From contig CBDFLL010000005.1 of NCBI GenBank assembly GCA_965249205.1, positions 1,488,001 through 1,552,000 on the forward strand: a DNA stretch of 64,000 bases, given 5' to 3'. The stretch comes from JAQBVV01 sp965249205. Lineage in GTDB: Bacteria; Acidobacteriota; Vicinamibacteria; Vicinamibacterales; UBA2999. The notes beneath the pieces are model-generated. The model was not told the DNA's origin, made no database searches, and saw nothing but the letters and a program-made list of their open reading frames with translations. Made by a program: the position numbers and the translations under genes. Of this stretch, positions 27,227 through 34,695 are shown one piece after another (the stretch's first letter is position 1; every line of letters starts with the position of its first letter).

Positions 27227-27334
27227 CACGCGCTTGCTGCTGTCGAGGCCTGACCGGGGCGGGCGGCCCGCGATAGTCTTATGAGGCTTGGGCCGCCCGC
27301 CCCAGGCCTCGCAGCAGAAGCGCGATCGTTAGGC
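27221..27334 (+). other. attC recombination site 1
   Basis: Begins with GCCTAAC (27221-27227, RYYYAAC) and ends with GTTAGGC (27328-27334, GTTRRRY); the two are perfect inverses. Inside are long imperfect palindromic arms (GCTTGCTGCTG...CAGCAGAAGC and GAGGCCTG...CAGGCCTC, GGGCGGCCC...GGGCCGCCC) giving one extended hairpin of 114 bp. The upstream gene stop TAA lies within the first core. Confidence 0.93.
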
Positions 27335-27379
27335 CGCATGGGCTAAACCAGTCCAGTGCTCACGAGCGAGGACGCCGGA

Positions 27380-28252
27380 ATGCAATCCGAAGGATTCATC
27401 GAAGTCGCTTGTCCTCTGTGTCAGGCTGATGACAGCACTGTCGTCTGTACGAAGGATTTCACGGCAGGTGTGTACACGATCGTGAGATGCAACCGATGCC
27501 GGCTCGCTTACATCAATCCGCAACCCACCTCTGTCGTAGATGGAACCATTTACGGCCAGCAATACTTCCAATCGACAGTAGCCAAGGAGCGTGGCTACTC
27601 GGATTATGTAGGAGCTGAGACCGAGTACCGACACGCGGCCGCCAGACGCAGCTTGAAGTACGTGATGTCGCATCTACCAGTCGGCGAGGGGCGGCGATTG
27701 CTGGACATCGGGTGCGCCGCCGGATTCTTCTTAAACGCTGCACAGGATGCAGAATTTTCAGTGTGCGGAGTCGAGGTGTCCGCTTTTGCCTCTGAGTATG
27801 CTCGCGCACATTTTGGTGTCGATGTTCGCATCGGCATGCTGAAGGACGTCAACTTTCAGAGTTGTGCTTTCGACGTGGTGACCATGTTCGATGTCATTGA
27901 GCACATTGCTGATCCAATCCGTGAACTGACGGAAATAGCGCGCATCCTCAAGCCCGGTGGCGTGCTCGTGCTCGACACGCCGAACATTGAGAGCGACACC
28001 GCCCGGCTCCAGGGCGACCAGTGGTGGCTCTTTAAGTCCGACCATCTTGTGTACTACGCTCCAGATACGATCCGACGCCTTTTCGAAATCGCAGGATTCG
28101 AGCTGACCAGTCTTTCGAAGGAACTTGTCAGCCAATGGGACAAAGCACTCAAGCTGTTTCCGGGCACGAACGAGGGATCGCATATTTCTGTGGTTGGCCG
28201 AGTTTTCAAAGACGCAGGCGCGGGCGCCAGCCACAAACCAGCTGCGGCCTAA
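27380..28252 (+). CDS. Cassette gene: zinc-ribbon class I SAM methyltransferase
   Basis: A 290-residue protein. The N-terminus has a four-Cys zinc ribbon (CPLC at about residues 11-14 and CNRC at about 42-45, then LAYINPQPT). A Methyltransf_23-type Rossmann fold follows: LLDIGCAAGFFL (SAM loop), CGVEVS, FDVVTMFDVIEHIADP and ILKPGGVLVLDTPN. Relatives modify sugars or small molecules, often in surface glycan clusters; no substrate can be inferred. It starts 46 bases after attC 1 and its stop lies in the core of attC 2, so it is a complete cassette. Base use is visibly less GC-rich than in the flanking chromosome. Confidence 0.9.
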   Translation: MQSEGFIEVACPLCQADDSTVVCTKDFTAGVYTIVRCNRCRLAYINPQPTSVVDGTIYGQQYFQSTVAKERGYSDYVGAETEYRHAAARRSLKYVMSHLPVGEGRRLLDIGCAAGFFLNAAQDAEFSVCGVEVSAFASEYARAHFGVDVRIGMLKDVNFQSCAFDVVTMFDVIEHIADPIRELTEIARILKPGGVLVLDTPNIESDTARLQGDQWWLFKSDHLVYYAPDTIRRLFEIAGFELTSLSKELVSQWDKALKLFPGTNEGSHISVVGRVFKDAGAGASHKPAAA

Positions 28253-28318
28253 CACGCGTCGCACCAGACGGCCGCCGATGGGAACACGAGCGGCCGCTGG
28301 TGAGCGCTGACGTTGGGC
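28247..28318 (+). other. attC recombination site 2
   Basis: A 72-bp site: GCCTAAC (28247-28253) and GTTGGGC (28312-28318) as outer cores. The inner arms CACCAGACGGCCGC and GCGGCCGCTGGTG pair except for one extra A, the extrahelical base that gives attC its strand polarity. The methyltransferase stop TAA is inside the first core. Confidence 0.93.
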
Positions 28319-28371
28319 CGACAAATACGCCACCGATGCGCTGCAAGAACCAGGAGTAGAATCAAGGTCGT

Positions 28372-28554
28372 ATGCCACATCGCATCACCCGGGATCAGAT
28401 GGTCGAGGCGATTCGCGAATTGCCGCCAGATGCTTCAGTTGACGACGCCATTGAACGTCTGGTGTTCCTTGCGAAAATCGAGGAAGGCCTCGCGCAGCTC
28501 GACCGTGGCGACGGAATCCCACACGATGAGGTGAAGCGGCGCCTTGGCTTGTGA
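28372..28554 (+). CDS. Cassette gene: antitoxin of a ParE/RelE-type toxin-antitoxin pair
   Basis: A 60-residue acidic protein (ITRDQMVEAIRELPPDASVDDAIERLVFLAKIEEGL...) predicted to be mostly helical. Its stop overlaps the GTG start of the toxin gene (GTGA), a classic coupled antitoxin-toxin layout. It lacks an obvious DNA-binding motif but matches short antitoxins found with ParE-like toxins. It lies 54 bases after attC 2. Function is assigned from the partner and size. Confidence 0.8.
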   Translation: MPHRITRDQMVEAIRELPPDASVDDAIERLVFLAKIEEGLAQLDRGDGIPHDEVKRRLGL

Positions 28555-28844
28555 TCGAGCTTCGCTGGTCTCCCCGATCAGTAGCTGATCTCGAAGAGAT
28601 TCGCGCATTCATCGAGGTCGACGCGCCAGCCTGGGCTGACCTCACCGTGCGCCGCCTTGTTGCAGCCGTTGAGCGGCTTCAAGAGTTTCCCGATTCTGGC
28701 CGAATGGTGCCGGAGCGACAGCTACCTGACTTGCGAGAGATTGTCTCCGGGAAATACAGAATCGTGTATCGGCGTAGGCCCGGCCTCGTCGAGATCGCCA
28801 CGGTGTTCAGAGGGTCGCGGGAGTTCCCGGAGATCGACCCATAG
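28551..28844 (+). CDS. Cassette gene: RelE/ParE superfamily toxin
   Basis: A 97-residue toxin with the family pattern: LRWSPRSVADLEEIRAFIE, RRLVAAVERLQEFPDSGR, LREIVSGKYRIVYR and VEIATVFRGSREFP. ParE members poison gyrase while RelE members cut mRNA; the lack of recognisable RelE catalytic residues leans toward ParE, but this is not certain. Toxin-antitoxin pairs are frequent in integron arrays and are thought to stabilise them. GTG start, coupled to the antitoxin. Confidence 0.88.
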   Translation: MIELRWSPRSVADLEEIRAFIEVDAPAWADLTVRRLVAAVERLQEFPDSGRMVPERQLPDLREIVSGKYRIVYRRRPGLVEIATVFRGSREFPEIDP

Positions 28845-28887
28845 CGTGGCTCAGCGCCATGGCGTCGAGCCGCAACGAGAGAAGTTC

Positions 28888-29277
28888 ATGAAGCGCACAT
28901 GGCCAATCGTGGGTGTCGCGGACGTCGCCAAGAGTTCAGCTTGGTACATGCAGCTACTGGAGGCTCAGAACAATCATCCGGATGGGAGTGTCTTCGATCA
29001 GATTCTTGACGAAGGCGGAACGGTGTTGTTGTGCGTCCACCACTGGGGCGATCATGGCCATCCCTCGCTGTCGAATCCCCAACATGGAGGTGTCGGGAAG
29101 GGACTGCTTCTTTGGTTCGTGGTCGACGACTTTGATGCGACATGGGAACGCGCACAGGCACTAAGGGCGCAGGTCGAAGAGACGCCACACGCTGACAACG
29201 GTACGTTGATGCGAGCGTTCGTCGTCCGGGATCCTGACGGTTACTATGTAGCGGTCAACGAAATGCGAACATCCTGA
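28888..29277 (+). CDS. Cassette gene: VOC family (glyoxalase-like) protein
   Basis: A 129-residue protein with the VOC fold: WPIVGVADVAKSSAWYMQLL, GGTVLLCVHHWGDHGH, LLLWFVVDDFDATW and FVVRDPDGYYVAVNE. Members include glyoxalases, dioxygenases and antibiotic-binding resistance proteins such as bleomycin-binding proteins, all often cassette-borne. It is separated from the toxin gene by only 43 bases and no recognisable attC lies between, so it may share a cassette with the toxin-antitoxin pair. Confidence 0.85.
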   Translation: MKRTWPIVGVADVAKSSAWYMQLLEAQNNHPDGSVFDQILDEGGTVLLCVHHWGDHGHPSLSNPQHGGVGKGLLLWFVVDDFDATWERAQALRAQVEETPHADNGTLMRAFVVRDPDGYYVAVNEMRTS

Positions 29278-29290
29278 AACGAACATGGCG

Positions 29291-29374
29291 GCCCAACATC
29301 GGCTTGGAGCCGTCTCGCCGGCCGTTGCAGGTCACCATGTCACCTCGGTGCGCGCCTCATTTGGCACGTTGGAC
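29291..29374 (+). other. Probable attC recombination site 3
   Basis: Cores GCCCAAC (29291-29297) and GTTGGAC (29368-29374) fit RYYYAAC and GTTRRRY and pair at six of seven positions. The interior arms are poorly palindromic apart from AGGT...ACCT near the centre, so the fold is weaker than in sites 1 and 2. Its position just after the VOC stop supports the call. Confidence 0.65.
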
Positions 29375-29416
29375 CACATTCGATCGGATGAATCAGATTC
29401 CGATCAATAGGCCTTC

Positions 29417-29911
29417 ATGATTACTGGACTGTACGAAACCCACATCGACGTGGTCGATCTTGATCGGTCCGTTTCGTTCTATGTGGACGTCGTTGGTCTG
29501 GAACTAGCAACGAAGCTCGACGTAGATGCGGCGCGGGCTGATTCTCACTCTCGGGGCGCTCGCCGGGTGGCCATCTTGTGGATTGGAGGACGGGGTAATG
29601 CCGCTTTGGGCCTCTGGGAGCGTCCGGCCGATCGCATATCTACGCAACACTTCGCGTTCGAAGTCGAACCGAGCTATATGGATACCGTTATCGGGGATCT
29701 ACGGAACAAAGGCATCGAGCTCCGTGATTTCTTCATGAAACGAACGTCGGCGCCGTCGGTGTTTGGGTCGATACCGGCGGCATCCATCTACTTCGAGGAT
29801 CCCGATGGGCACATGGTGGAGATCCTGGCGAGATTGCCGGCCGATCCGAGACCTGAACTCGGCATCGTGTCGTGGCAGGAATGGAATCAGGCCATCTGGG
29901 GTCCGCAGTAG
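29417..29911 (+). CDS. Cassette gene: second VOC family protein
   Basis: A 164-residue single-chain VOC protein: YETHIDVVDLDRSVSFYVDVVGLELA, LWIGGRGNAALGLWE, FEVEPSYMDTVIGDLRNKGIEL and IYFEDPDGHMVEILARL. The metal-ligand positions of the fold (His in ETHID, Glu in MVEIL) are present, so it may be a metal-dependent lyase, dioxygenase or fosfomycin-type resistance enzyme. It differs strongly from the first VOC protein, so this is not a local duplication. It starts 42 bases after attC 3. Confidence 0.87.
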   Translation: MITGLYETHIDVVDLDRSVSFYVDVVGLELATKLDVDAARADSHSRGARRVAILWIGGRGNAALGLWERPADRISTQHFAFEVEPSYMDTVIGDLRNKGIELRDFFMKRTSAPSVFGSIPAASIYFEDPDGHMVEILARLPADPRPELGIVSWQEWNQAIWGPQ

Positions 29912-30016
29912 AGGCCGCTGAAGCTTGAACCATGTGGTGCAACAGGGGTGGCGCGGCGACCTGAGCCAGCAGTCGTCGAGGGTTGGGGCAACCGCGTTGA
30001 ATTCCTAGAGAATGCG

Positions 30017-30091
30017 GTCTAACAGCGCATGCGCCAGACGGCGCGCAGACGTAGACTGAGAGCCGCCGCTGGTGACGCGCGGCCATTCGGC
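30017..30091 (+). other. Degenerate attC recombination site 4
   Basis: The left core GTCTAAC (30017-30023) is good, and the inner arms (CGCCAGACGGCG and CCGCCGCTGGTG) closely resemble attC 2 including the extra A. The right core is eroded: ATTCGGC (30085-30091) stands where GTTRRRY is expected. Recombination at this site is probably impaired. Confidence 0.6.
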
Positions 30092-30169
30092 AGACAGTGA
30101 GAATCACCATCTTGGTCTTGCGAACGATGATTGCGCGAGCCCAAGCCTCGTCTTGAATGGGAGGCTCAG

Positions 30170-30886
30170 GTGTCCCGAGTCAAGGACAAGTACGAATCGC
30201 TTCGACCCCTGATCGTTTGGCTGGGACTAACGGAGCTAGTGTGGATCGCGTATTGGCTTCTTCGAACGGGCGACGGGACTCGTGGTTATACAACCACGGT
30301 CGTCGTGTGGATTGTGGCGATGTTGGGGTGGCTGGCGCTGGTGATCTACGCCGGCCGTACCGGTTTCTTCCTCAAGAACACGCGACGGCTATCCAACCTC
30401 ATTGGGTCCGTCCTCGTCGTTACGTTCGCCACGGTAGTGTTTGGAGCCATTCCAGCCGTGAGGGAAGGACTTGCCAGTGCCGCAGCAGCGACGACCGGCC
30501 GCGAGTTGGCCTCGATCCACATTCTTCGCCTGCTCGCCATCGGAGCGTTCATCAAGTACCTGCAGCGGCAGCTGCCGCTGCACTTCGTGATCTTGGGGGC
30601 GTTGCCGGACTTCCTGTTTGCCGTAAGCGCCGTCGTCGTCACCTTCTTGGCAGGAAGCGGTTCCTTGGGGCAGGACTTCCTCGTCGCCTGGCATTGGATC
30701 GGCTTCTCCGTGTTTTTCGGTGCCGGCATCTCCATGTTCTTTTCCGTGCCCTCCCCATTCCGCATCTACGACGGCAAACCCGATGCTTCGATCGTCTTCG
30801 AGTACCCCATGGTTCTGGCTCCGAACATCACGGTCCCCTTGTTCATGCTGGCACATGTCTTTGCTCTCTTGAGTCTGATGGGGTGA
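30170..30886 (+). CDS. Cassette or array-end gene: multi-pass membrane protein
   Basis: A 238-residue protein with about seven hydrophobic segments (LIVWLGLTELVWIAYWLL, VVVWIVAMLGWLALVIYA, LIGSVLVVTFATVVFGAI, FVILGALPDFLFAVSAVVV, and three more). GTG 30170 is chosen because GGGAGG lies five bases upstream; a TTG at 30131 is possible. No family is recognised. It follows the degenerate attC 4 directly, so it entered as a cassette or marks the end of the array. Confidence 0.75.
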   Translation: MSRVKDKYESLRPLIVWLGLTELVWIAYWLLRTGDGTRGYTTTVVVWIVAMLGWLALVIYAGRTGFFLKNTRRLSNLIGSVLVVTFATVVFGAIPAVREGLASAAAATTGRELASIHILRLLAIGAFIKYLQRQLPLHFVILGALPDFLFAVSAVVVTFLAGSGSLGQDFLVAWHWIGFSVFFGAGISMFFSVPSPFRIYDGKPDASIVFEYPMVLAPNITVPLFMLAHVFALLSLMG

Positions 30887-30915
30887 TTCTGTTGTGAGCG
30901 GAACAGCGGGACAGA

Positions 30916-31068
30916 ATGGACATCGGAGACATCCTTGAATCAAGTCGGGTCGTAAGGGCGGTTCTTGAGAATCGCAATCGGCGTACGGACGTAGTTAGCG
31001 AAGTGCCCCGGCTTTTCCCAGATCAGAACGCCAGGCCGAAGAGGTGTTCACGCGCCGCTCGCGTCTGA
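30916..31068 (+). CDS. Possible small cassette gene (50 aa)
   Basis: ATG at 30916 opens a 50-codon frame (MDIGDILESSRVVRAVLENR...) with a weak GGGACAG upstream. Its stop lies in a short perfect hairpin (GCCGCTC...GAGCGGC, about 31052-31073) followed by GGGCGTTATTC, which looks like a decayed attC end. The rest of the 30887-31235 gap shows nothing recognisable. Real coding status is uncertain. Confidence 0.25.
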   Translation: MDIGDILESSRVVRAVLENRNRRTDVVSEVPRLFPDQNARPKRCSRAARV

Positions 31069-31235
31069 GCGGCTGGGCGTTATTCACCTACGCGAACCAG
31101 AGTCCTCGTTTTCAAATTCTTGAGCTTCCGGCACGTGGGGCACCCGCGGCTCACGTGACTCCAGTCGGTTGCTTTCGGCGACCAGAGCGACGATGGCGAG
31201 CGGCAGGGTCGAGAGGTTCTGATCGACAGGTTTGG

Positions 31236-32306
31236 CTATGTGATCCGTAGCAGCCTGATCAGGTTGCCGCCCAGGATAGCTTCCTTCTCGGCGTCGTTCA
31301 GGAATGGCGCGTCGAGCACCAGGTCCACCGTCACCGGCCAATTGAAGGGGTTGTCGGTCCCGTAGACGACCTGATCCACGCCCATCTCGGCCACCAGGTG
31401 CCGAAGGCCTTCCTCAGAGAAGACCATCGTATCGACGAGAATCTGCGATCGCAGATACTCCGTCGGTCGCTTCGTGTTGGCGCAGTTGGCGTTGGCGCGC
31501 ACGTCGCAGGCCGCCTCTGTCCGGCCGAAGTAGGACGGCAGATAGCCGCCCGCATGCGCGCCACAGACGCGCAGCGCCGGATGCCGGTCGAAGACGCCGT
31601 CAAAGATCAGGCGAGAAAGGAAGTAGGTCGTCTCGAGCGGGTTGCCCATGATGTTACCGAGCGCGCCGCGCCCCTGGAAGGCTCCGTCCCGGATGATGTT
31701 GTCTGCGCCGCCTGGGTGCATAAAGACGAGTTCACCCATGTCGGCCGCCTTCGCCCAGAACGGGTCGAACTTCGGCAACGAGAGGTCCTCGCCATTGACG
31801 TGACCGCCGAGTGTGACGCCCCGCGCGCCGAGCCGCGTAACCGCGTCCTCCAGCACCTCGGCCGCGAGATCGGGGAACTGCAAAGGGACAGACGCCATCG
31901 CAACGAAGCGATCGGAGTGATCTCGGACCCATGCCGCCAGCTGCTCGTTCTGCGAATTGCAGATCGCGCGGGCCAGGCCGCGATCCGTCGCCTCGTACCA
32001 CCAGAAACCGTTGATGCTGAGCGCCTGGATGTCGAGGCCGTTCTCGTCCATGTCGAGCAGGCGCTCCTCAAGCCGAGTATTCGCGTCAGCTCGATTCTCG
32101 AAGGGCGTGCCGGCAACCACGTCGCCCAGCGGCATGTTGCAGTGCGCGTGCACGTCGACGACCCGGATCCGCCGACCACCAATCGAGACCTGGCGTCGTG
32201 CCACCGGAGCCTGGGCATCAGCCCTGCCGCCACGTGCCATGACATACATTCCAGCCGTCGCGCCAGCAATGCTCTTGAAGAAATCCCTACGACCGCTGAT
32301 AGTCAT
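31236..32306 (-). CDS. Tat-exported amidohydrolase family 2 protein
   Basis: A 356-residue metal-dependent hydrolase/decarboxylase of the ACMSD-like amidohydrolase group. It begins with a twin-arginine signal (GRRDFFKSIAGATAGMYVM). The metal-binding DVHAHCNMP, ELVFMHPGGAD, VCGAHAGGYLP and VVYGTDNPF with the final Asp are present. Members decarboxylate aromatic or enoyl acids, or hydrolyse C-N bonds; substrate not determined. ATG 32306 has AGGAGG seven bases upstream. The structured repeat at 32320-32447 sits directly in its 5' leader. Confidence 0.87.
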   Translation of the reverse strand: MTISGRRDFFKSIAGATAGMYVMARGGRADAQAPVARRQVSIGGRRIRVVDVHAHCNMPLGDVVAGTPFENRADANTRLEERLLDMDENGLDIQALSINGFWWYEATDRGLARAICNSQNEQLAAWVRDHSDRFVAMASVPLQFPDLAAEVLEDAVTRLGARGVTLGGHVNGEDLSLPKFDPFWAKAADMGELVFMHPGGADNIIRDGAFQGRGALGNIMGNPLETTYFLSRLIFDGVFDRHPALRVCGAHAGGYLPSYFGRTEAACDVRANANCANTKRPTEYLRSQILVDTMVFSEEGLRHLVAEMGVDQVVYGTDNPFNWPVTVDLVLDAPFLNDAEKEAILGGNLIRLLRIT

Positions 32307-32319
32307 GTGTGCCCTCCTG

Positions 32320-32447
32320 GAAAACTTGCCCATCGAACTTCTAATCAATCGAGTCAAGTTTTCTCGCCCCGCGGAGCGGGGCAAAAGGATACTGCCACTA
32401 GCGAGGCGGAGCCGCATGCTCGGCGGTCTGAGGCGCAGCCTCGCTAG
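32320..32447 (-). repeat. Structured leader-like repeat, copy 1
   Basis: Three stem-loops in tandem: AAAACTTG (32321)...CAAGTTTT (32355); GCCCCGC-GGA-GCGGGGC (32366-32382); and CTAGCGAGGC...GCCTCGCTAG (32398-32447). The same arrangement recurs at 49084-49212. On the minus strand the first stem ends two bases before the AGGAGG of the amidohydrolase gene, so in RNA it would sit against the ribosome binding site. It could be a regulatory leader or a mobile repeat that landed there. Confidence 0.7.
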
Positions 32448-32741
32448 TCAATACGATGAGCCGACTCTATACCTCGCTTACAGCGAATTCAATCGGCAGA
32501 CGTCGCTCAGTCGCTGGTCTCACCTCCCGCACCTTGTCTGCGCGTCTAACCAGACAACGAGAACCTGCGCGGGCTGGCCGGCGATACCGCCAGCACTCGA
32601 TTGACTCGGCTGTGGGGCGGGCGTATGGTGAGCACGGTTTGACCGCCTCACGAGTCCGCCGTGCATGCCACCTGCGGACGACTGTGCGGCGCGATTCCCG
32701 GGAAAGCGACCACTCGATTCGAGAATCGCGGAGGTAACGAT

Positions 32742-34031
32742 ATGAAACGCCGATCGCTGAAGGTTGTAGGTGTCTGCATGGCTACGTGCGCGGCCGTCTT
32801 CGTGGCTGGCTGCACGGGCACCGTCGAGGGGCAGGAGGAGGGGTATATGCCCGGCGAAGGGTTTGCTGCCGTTCCCGGCCTCAAGGGCGGACAGGACGTG
32901 TTCGGCCCCTACGATCCGGTGGAGGGATGGCCAAAGCCGCTGGCCGAAAGTCTGCCGGACCACGAGGGCTGGACCTGGTCACAGGCCACCGATGTCTTCG
33001 CGGAAAGTCCCGACCGCGTGATCGTGGCGCAGAAGGGTGAGCTGCCTGTGCTTCCCGATCAGATCCCCAGGACCTGGCTGCCCGAGCTTGGGGCTGGCAT
33101 CAAATACCCCGTTGGCGGCGGCGTGCCGGTACGCGAAGCCGCGAGCACCACTCCCAGCTTCGGCCGCGCAGCGGATGACGGGCGCAGCGGCCGTCCGGGC
33201 GTCGATTGGCGCTGGGAGCACATCATTGCCGTCTTCGATCGCGACGGCAACATGACCGAGGACTGGTCGCAGTGGGACGACTTGTGGGGCCGGCCGCATG
33301 ACGTCGAGATCAGCCCCTACGATCCTGAAAAGCACGTCTGGATCGTCGACGCCGACAACCATGCGGTCCACAAGTTCACCAACGATGGATCGGAGCTGCT
33401 GCTGACGCTCGGCACGCCTGGCGAGCCCGGCACCGACGACACGCATTTCGGCCGCCCGACGTTCCTTGCCTTCATGGACGCGAACACGATGTACCTGGCC
33501 GATGGGTACGACGGCACCCGCGTGATCAAGTACGACATGGACGGCAACAAGCTCATGGAGTGGGGCATGGAGGGCGATGGGAGCCGCAACGAGCGGCGTC
33601 CCGGCTACTTCAACAGCGTGCACGGCATCGCCGTCAACCCGGTGACGCGGATGGTGTACATCAACGACCGCAACAACGGCCGCGTGCAGGTGTTCGACGA
33701 GAACGGCACATTCGTGGACCAGTGGGACATGGGTCCGCGGCCGCCGATGAACATCCATGACATCTACGTGGGTGACAACGGCGTACTGTGGGCGGCCGAT
33801 CAGGGATCCCACAAGCTCAACGGCTACGACGCCGACGGAAACTTCATCTATTCGTGGGGAACGTTCGGCACGTGCCAGGGCTGTATGTGGGGCGTGCACG
33901 GGTTCCATACCGACATGGAGGGCAATCTCTACACCTCGGAGGTGAGAACCGGCCGCGTCCAGAAGTACACGCCGCGCGAGGGTGCCAACCCGGCATTCCT
34001 CGTGGGTAAACCCTGGCCGAGGGTCTGGTAG
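32742..34031 (+). CDS. NHL-repeat beta-propeller lipoprotein
   Basis: A 429-residue exported protein; lipobox FVAGC. NHL-type blades include HIIAVFDRDGNMTEDW, PHDVEISPYDPEKHVWIVDADNHAV, PTFLAFMDANTMYLADGY, VHGIAVNPVTRMVYINDRNN and IHDIYVGDNGVLWAADQGS. A Cys pair CQGC lies near residue 385. GGAGG precedes the ATG at 32742 by seven bases. Such propellers resemble peptidyl-glycine lyase and SMP-30-like folds, but no catalytic set is recognised. It ends at a strong hairpin and converges with a decayed transporter gene. Confidence 0.85.
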   Translation: MKRRSLKVVGVCMATCAAVFVAGCTGTVEGQEEGYMPGEGFAAVPGLKGGQDVFGPYDPVEGWPKPLAESLPDHEGWTWSQATDVFAESPDRVIVAQKGELPVLPDQIPRTWLPELGAGIKYPVGGGVPVREAASTTPSFGRAADDGRSGRPGVDWRWEHIIAVFDRDGNMTEDWSQWDDLWGRPHDVEISPYDPEKHVWIVDADNHAVHKFTNDGSELLLTLGTPGEPGTDDTHFGRPTFLAFMDANTMYLADGYDGTRVIKYDMDGNKLMEWGMEGDGSRNERRPGYFNSVHGIAVNPVTRMVYINDRNNGRVQVFDENGTFVDQWDMGPRPPMNIHDIYVGDNGVLWAADQGSHKLNGYDADGNFIYSWGTFGTCQGCMWGVHGFHTDMEGNLYTSEVRTGRVQKYTPREGANPAFLVGKPWPRVW

Positions 34032-34056
34032 AGACAGGACGGCCCGTGTAAAAGCC

Positions 34057-34091
34057 CGACCGTCAGGTTCGACTGTTGGACCTGACGGTCG
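34057..34091. terminator. Hairpin terminator between convergent genes
   Basis: CGACCGTCAGGT (34057-34068) and ACCTGACGGTCG (34080-34091) form a perfect 12-bp stem with an 11-base loop, 25 bases after the NHL lipoprotein stop and overlapping the end of the decayed LivF frame. No clear T-run, so the terminator role is inferred. Confidence 0.55.
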
Positions 34092-34642
34092 CGGACGGCA
34101 CGCCCGCCGAGGGTGGTACACCCGTCGAGGGTGGTACTCCCAGCAACTGCGTTTTGATCTCTTCGTTGCCCCAGAACGCTGCCGGCTCGCTGGAATGCAC
34201 GACCGTGCCCTTGCTCATGACATGCACGTAGTCGGCGACCTTCACCGCGAACGCGGCGTTCTGCTCGGCCAGTAACACCGACGTCCCCTCATCCCTGAGT
34301 CGCACGATGACGTCGGCCACCTCCGCGACGAGCATCGGCGCCAGACCCTCGGTCGGCTCGTCCATGATGAGGAGCGCCGGACGCGCCACGAGCGCGCGGG
34401 CGATGGCCAGCATCTGCTGCTCGCCGCCACTCAACTCGTCCCCCCGGTTGCCGCTGCGCTCCAACAGCCGAGGGAATACGGAAAACACTTTCTGGAGATC
34501 CCATCCTGGCGCGACGGAAGCCCCGGACGGTCCCGACCGCGGCGGCCGCACCGCGATCGCCAGGTTCTCCTGCACGGTGAGCAACGACCATGCCCAGCGC
34601 CAGCGTCATCATCAGGAAGTAGACGTCGCGCACATGCGACAC
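34063..34642 (-). pseudogene. Decayed branched-chain amino acid ABC transporter genes (LivM/LivF remnant)
   Basis: The 5' part (about 34642-34580) reads SHVRDVYFLMMTLALGMVV, which fits the membrane permease LivM. It then passes by a frame change into the LivF ATPase without Walker A: ELSGGEQQMLAIARALV (signature), LLIMDEPTEGLAP (Walker B) and VLLAEQNAAFA. The permease body and the first part of the ATPase are deleted. The ATPase C-terminus carries a repeated GVPPSTGVPPSAGVPS tail unlike normal LivF. The system cannot work as encoded here. Confidence 0.78.
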
Positions 34643-34695
34643 GATCAGGCGGGATCCGGTCCTCCTTCAGCCAAGACGCGCCACTAGCCGACGCC

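Noticed and set aside
29938..29988. Second attC between the second VOC gene and attC 4 (GTGCAAC...GTTGGGG)
   Set aside because: Both cores break the consensus and the stem is short; the site at 30017 explains the cassette end better.
34057..34091. attC-like palindrome
   Set aside because: A simple perfect stem without cores between convergent genes fits a terminator.
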